From Paenibacillus hunanensis (GTDB lineage: Bacteria; Bacillota; Bacilli; Paenibacillales; Paenibacillaceae): a stretch of 64,000 nt of DNA. The translations under genes were made by a program, and so were the position numbers. The DNA is taken from NCBI RefSeq assembly GCF_014645615.1, contig NZ_BMMB01000011.1, positions 55,626 through 119,625 on the forward strand, written 5' to 3'. Positions 62,845 to 64,000 of this stretch are shown here, piece after piece (position 1 is the first letter of the stretch; each line of letters opens with the position of its first letter). The notes beneath the pieces are model-generated. The model saw nothing but the letters and a program-made list of their open reading frames with translations. It searched no databases and was not told the DNA's origin.

Positions 62845-63285
62845 ATGAAAAAAGTGCTTATGGTCTTCATGGCATTTACTGTATTCTTTGCTTCGCTCGG
62901 CGCGTTTGCAAGTGATGCAGATGCACGACGTGGTGGCGGTGGCTTTAAATCCGCACCTAAATCGTACACAACGACACCAAAGCGTTCTGATAATACAAGC
63001 GGTAGCGTAAACAGCACGAACCGTTCAAATACGGGTACTGGCGCTAACGCAACAACTGGCAAACGCGGCTTTTTCAGCGGCGGTAGCCTGTTCACAGGTC
63101 TGATGATCGGTGGTCTGGCAGGTATGCTATTTGGCGGTATGTTCGCTAATATGGGCGGCTTCGGTGACTTCCTTGGTCTGATCGTCAACCTGCTCGCTAT
63201 TTATGTACTCTTTATTGCAGCTCGCGGCATTTATCGTATGATTCGTCAGCGTAAAAAACCAGCTGACCCTTACGACAGACGATAA
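62845..63285 (+). CDS. Small exported/membrane protein (Tim44-like N-terminal type)
   Basis: A 146-residue protein. A signal-like segment (1-22) is followed by the ADARRGGGGF motif, a low-complexity Ser/Thr/Asn/Gly region, and two hydrophobic segments (about 81-104, Gly-rich, and 110-130), ending in a basic tail. The layout recalls proteins with a Tim44-like C-terminal domain, but that domain is absent here. Function unknown. It overlaps the next gene by one base. Confidence 0.7.
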   Translation: MKKVLMVFMAFTVFFASLGAFASDADARRGGGGFKSAPKSYTTTPKRSDNTSGSVNSTNRSNTGTGANATTGKRGFFSGGSLFTGLMIGGLAGMLFGGMFANMGGFGDFLGLIVNLLAIYVLFIAARGIYRMIRQRKKPADPYDRR

Positions 63286-63578
63286 TGGCTATGCGGCTAA
63301 GCATGGACGAGATTATTAATGCAGTATGTCTGAACATTGCGGAACGCAAAGGCATCAAGCCTACCGAAGTTACGGTTCAGCTAGCCTGGGAGGAAGATAC
63401 CGGCTTTACTGCTGAGGTGTGGTCACTGGGACGCAGCCAGTATCTCATCGAAAGTAATCTGTACGAAGCCATTCTGCGCTACATGTTTTCCGAATACAAC
63501 GCGAGAGTATTCCGTGATCAAGTTGAGCTGATCGTGAATGATGACGAAGAAGAGATTCAAGCCATCATCCGAGATTAA
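63285..63578 (+). CDS. YxcD-family protein (DUF2653)
   Basis: A 97-residue cytoplasmic protein matching the small YxcD/DUF2653 family (MDEIINAVCLNIAERKGI, EVEL-type segments, acidic end NDDEEEIQAIIRD). Function unknown. The first ATG overlaps the stop of the preceding membrane protein (TAATG), a coupled pair; a second in-frame ATG lies two codons on. Confidence 0.75.
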   Translation: MAMRLSMDEIINAVCLNIAERKGIKPTEVTVQLAWEEDTGFTAEVWSLGRSQYLIESNLYEAILRYMFSEYNARVFRDQVELIVNDDEEEIQAIIRD

Positions 63579-63598
63579 TGCCACATGTAACTAACCTT

Positions 63599-63634
63599 CC
63601 CCATTCGATTATCATATCGGATGGGGATTTTTTT
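63599..63634 (+). terminator. Terminator of the membrane protein-yxcD-like pair
   Basis: CCCCAT-CGAT ... ATCG-ATGGGG with a six-base loop, followed by ATTTTTTT. Confidence 0.92.
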
Positions 63635-63751
63635 GCTTGGAACATACTTTATGGAATTGCTGTATGCTGTATTTAATATATAGGCATAGATACTCATTGC
63701 ACGTCCCTCCCCATACTCTCCACTACTAAGCTATATTCCAGAGCTCTCCAC

Positions 63752-63834
63752 TTGCTCCTTGCTCCTTGCTCCTTGCTCCTTGCTCCTTGCTCCTTGCTCC
63801 TTGCTCCTTGCTCCTTGCTCCTTGCTCCTTGCTC
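63752..63834. repeat. Heptanucleotide tandem repeat (TTGCTCC), about 12 copies
   Basis: Eleven perfect copies of TTGCTCC plus six bases of a twelfth. It is intergenic, 120 bp past the terminator. The rest of the window (63835-64000) is AT-rich with no supported gene. Confidence 0.95.
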
Positions 63835-64000
63835 AAAAATTATAAACTTCTCTCCCCTTAAAAAATCAACCTACACCTCACTATATAAACGAACAACTTA
63901 CAATAACCCACTATCAACTACACACTGATTAAATCCTTTAATGGATCGGCTACACTTAGTTGGACAATAAAAATAAGGGCTTGTAGAATATACTCATCAT

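Noticed and set aside
63752..63834. CRISPR array
   Set aside because: The repeat unit is seven bases with no unique spacers; it is a simple tandem repeat.

Overview
The window looks like a chromosomal segment of a Paenibacillus-like member of the Bacillales. The main evidence is the block mutS-mutL-(methyltransferase)-miaA-hfq-class A PBP-hflX-ynbB-like-glnR-glnA. Further support comes from a LexA/YneA/YnzC-type SOS module, Gram-positive AGGAGG ribosome-binding sites with several TTG or GTG starts, strong intrinsic terminators, and candidate cre and GlnR boxes. No tRNA, rRNA, CRISPR array, insertion sequence, phage gene or origin was recognised. Most genes lie on the minus strand.

Layout. 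1-2.2 kb: an esterase and thiamine pyrophosphokinase (thiN). 2.6-7.05 kb: the thiazole branch of thiamine synthesis (tenI-thiO-thiS-thiG-thiF, minus strand) behind a TPP riboswitch whose best terminator lies about 270 nt downstream of the aptamer. 7.2-10.2 kb: a ParA-like ATPase and a Ser/Thr kinase fused to a TadZ/CpaE-like ATPase, the latter behind a promoter and terminator leader. 10.3-13.4 kb: a probable maintenance operon (MutM-like glycosylase, cyclic-phosphate receiver protein, thioredoxin-like protein, FtsJ/RlmM-like methyltransferase, DinB-like protein). 13.6-19 kb: two HAD phosphatases, RNase Z, a NADAR protein, acireductone dioxygenase and a membrane protein. 19.2-21.3 kb: the SOS module, with lexA and a yneA-like gene divergent around several LexA boxes.

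21.4-29.3 kb is a carbohydrate locus: AraC regulator, GPH-type sugar symporter, GH127 beta-L-arabinofuranosidase, a small protein, and a secreted clan GH-A hydrolase with two carbohydrate-binding modules. The likely scheme is extracellular release of arabinose-containing oligosaccharides, uptake by the symporter, and cytoplasmic removal of terminal beta-L-arabinofuranose. An RCC1/BLIP-II-like repeat protein follows, then the glnRA operon with a perfect GlnR box, and about 1.1 kb of empty DNA.

33.3-47.8 kb is the conserved RNA/DNA-maintenance block named above. Two degenerate duplications sit just beyond stop codons here: a copy of the hflX 3' end, and a tandem 73-bp unit spanning the miaA stop. 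48.2-49.1 kb: a lone AT-rich acetyltransferase, possibly acquired. 49.3-55.1 kb: an oppDFBCA-type peptide ABC transporter operon. 55.3-63.6 kb: an aromatic-acid-exporter-family protein, an LRR-like orphan, M32 carboxypeptidase, beta-carbonic anhydrase, a PadR regulator, a secreted/membrane protein and a YxcD-family protein. Two short-motif tandem repeats, (GCTCTT)6 and (TTGCTCC) x about 12, lie just beyond terminators in this last part.

No single locus stands out as a clearly new system. The best candidates for new biology are the kinase-TadZ/ParA pair, the long-range TPP expression platform, the RCC1-like protein and the LRR-like orphan.
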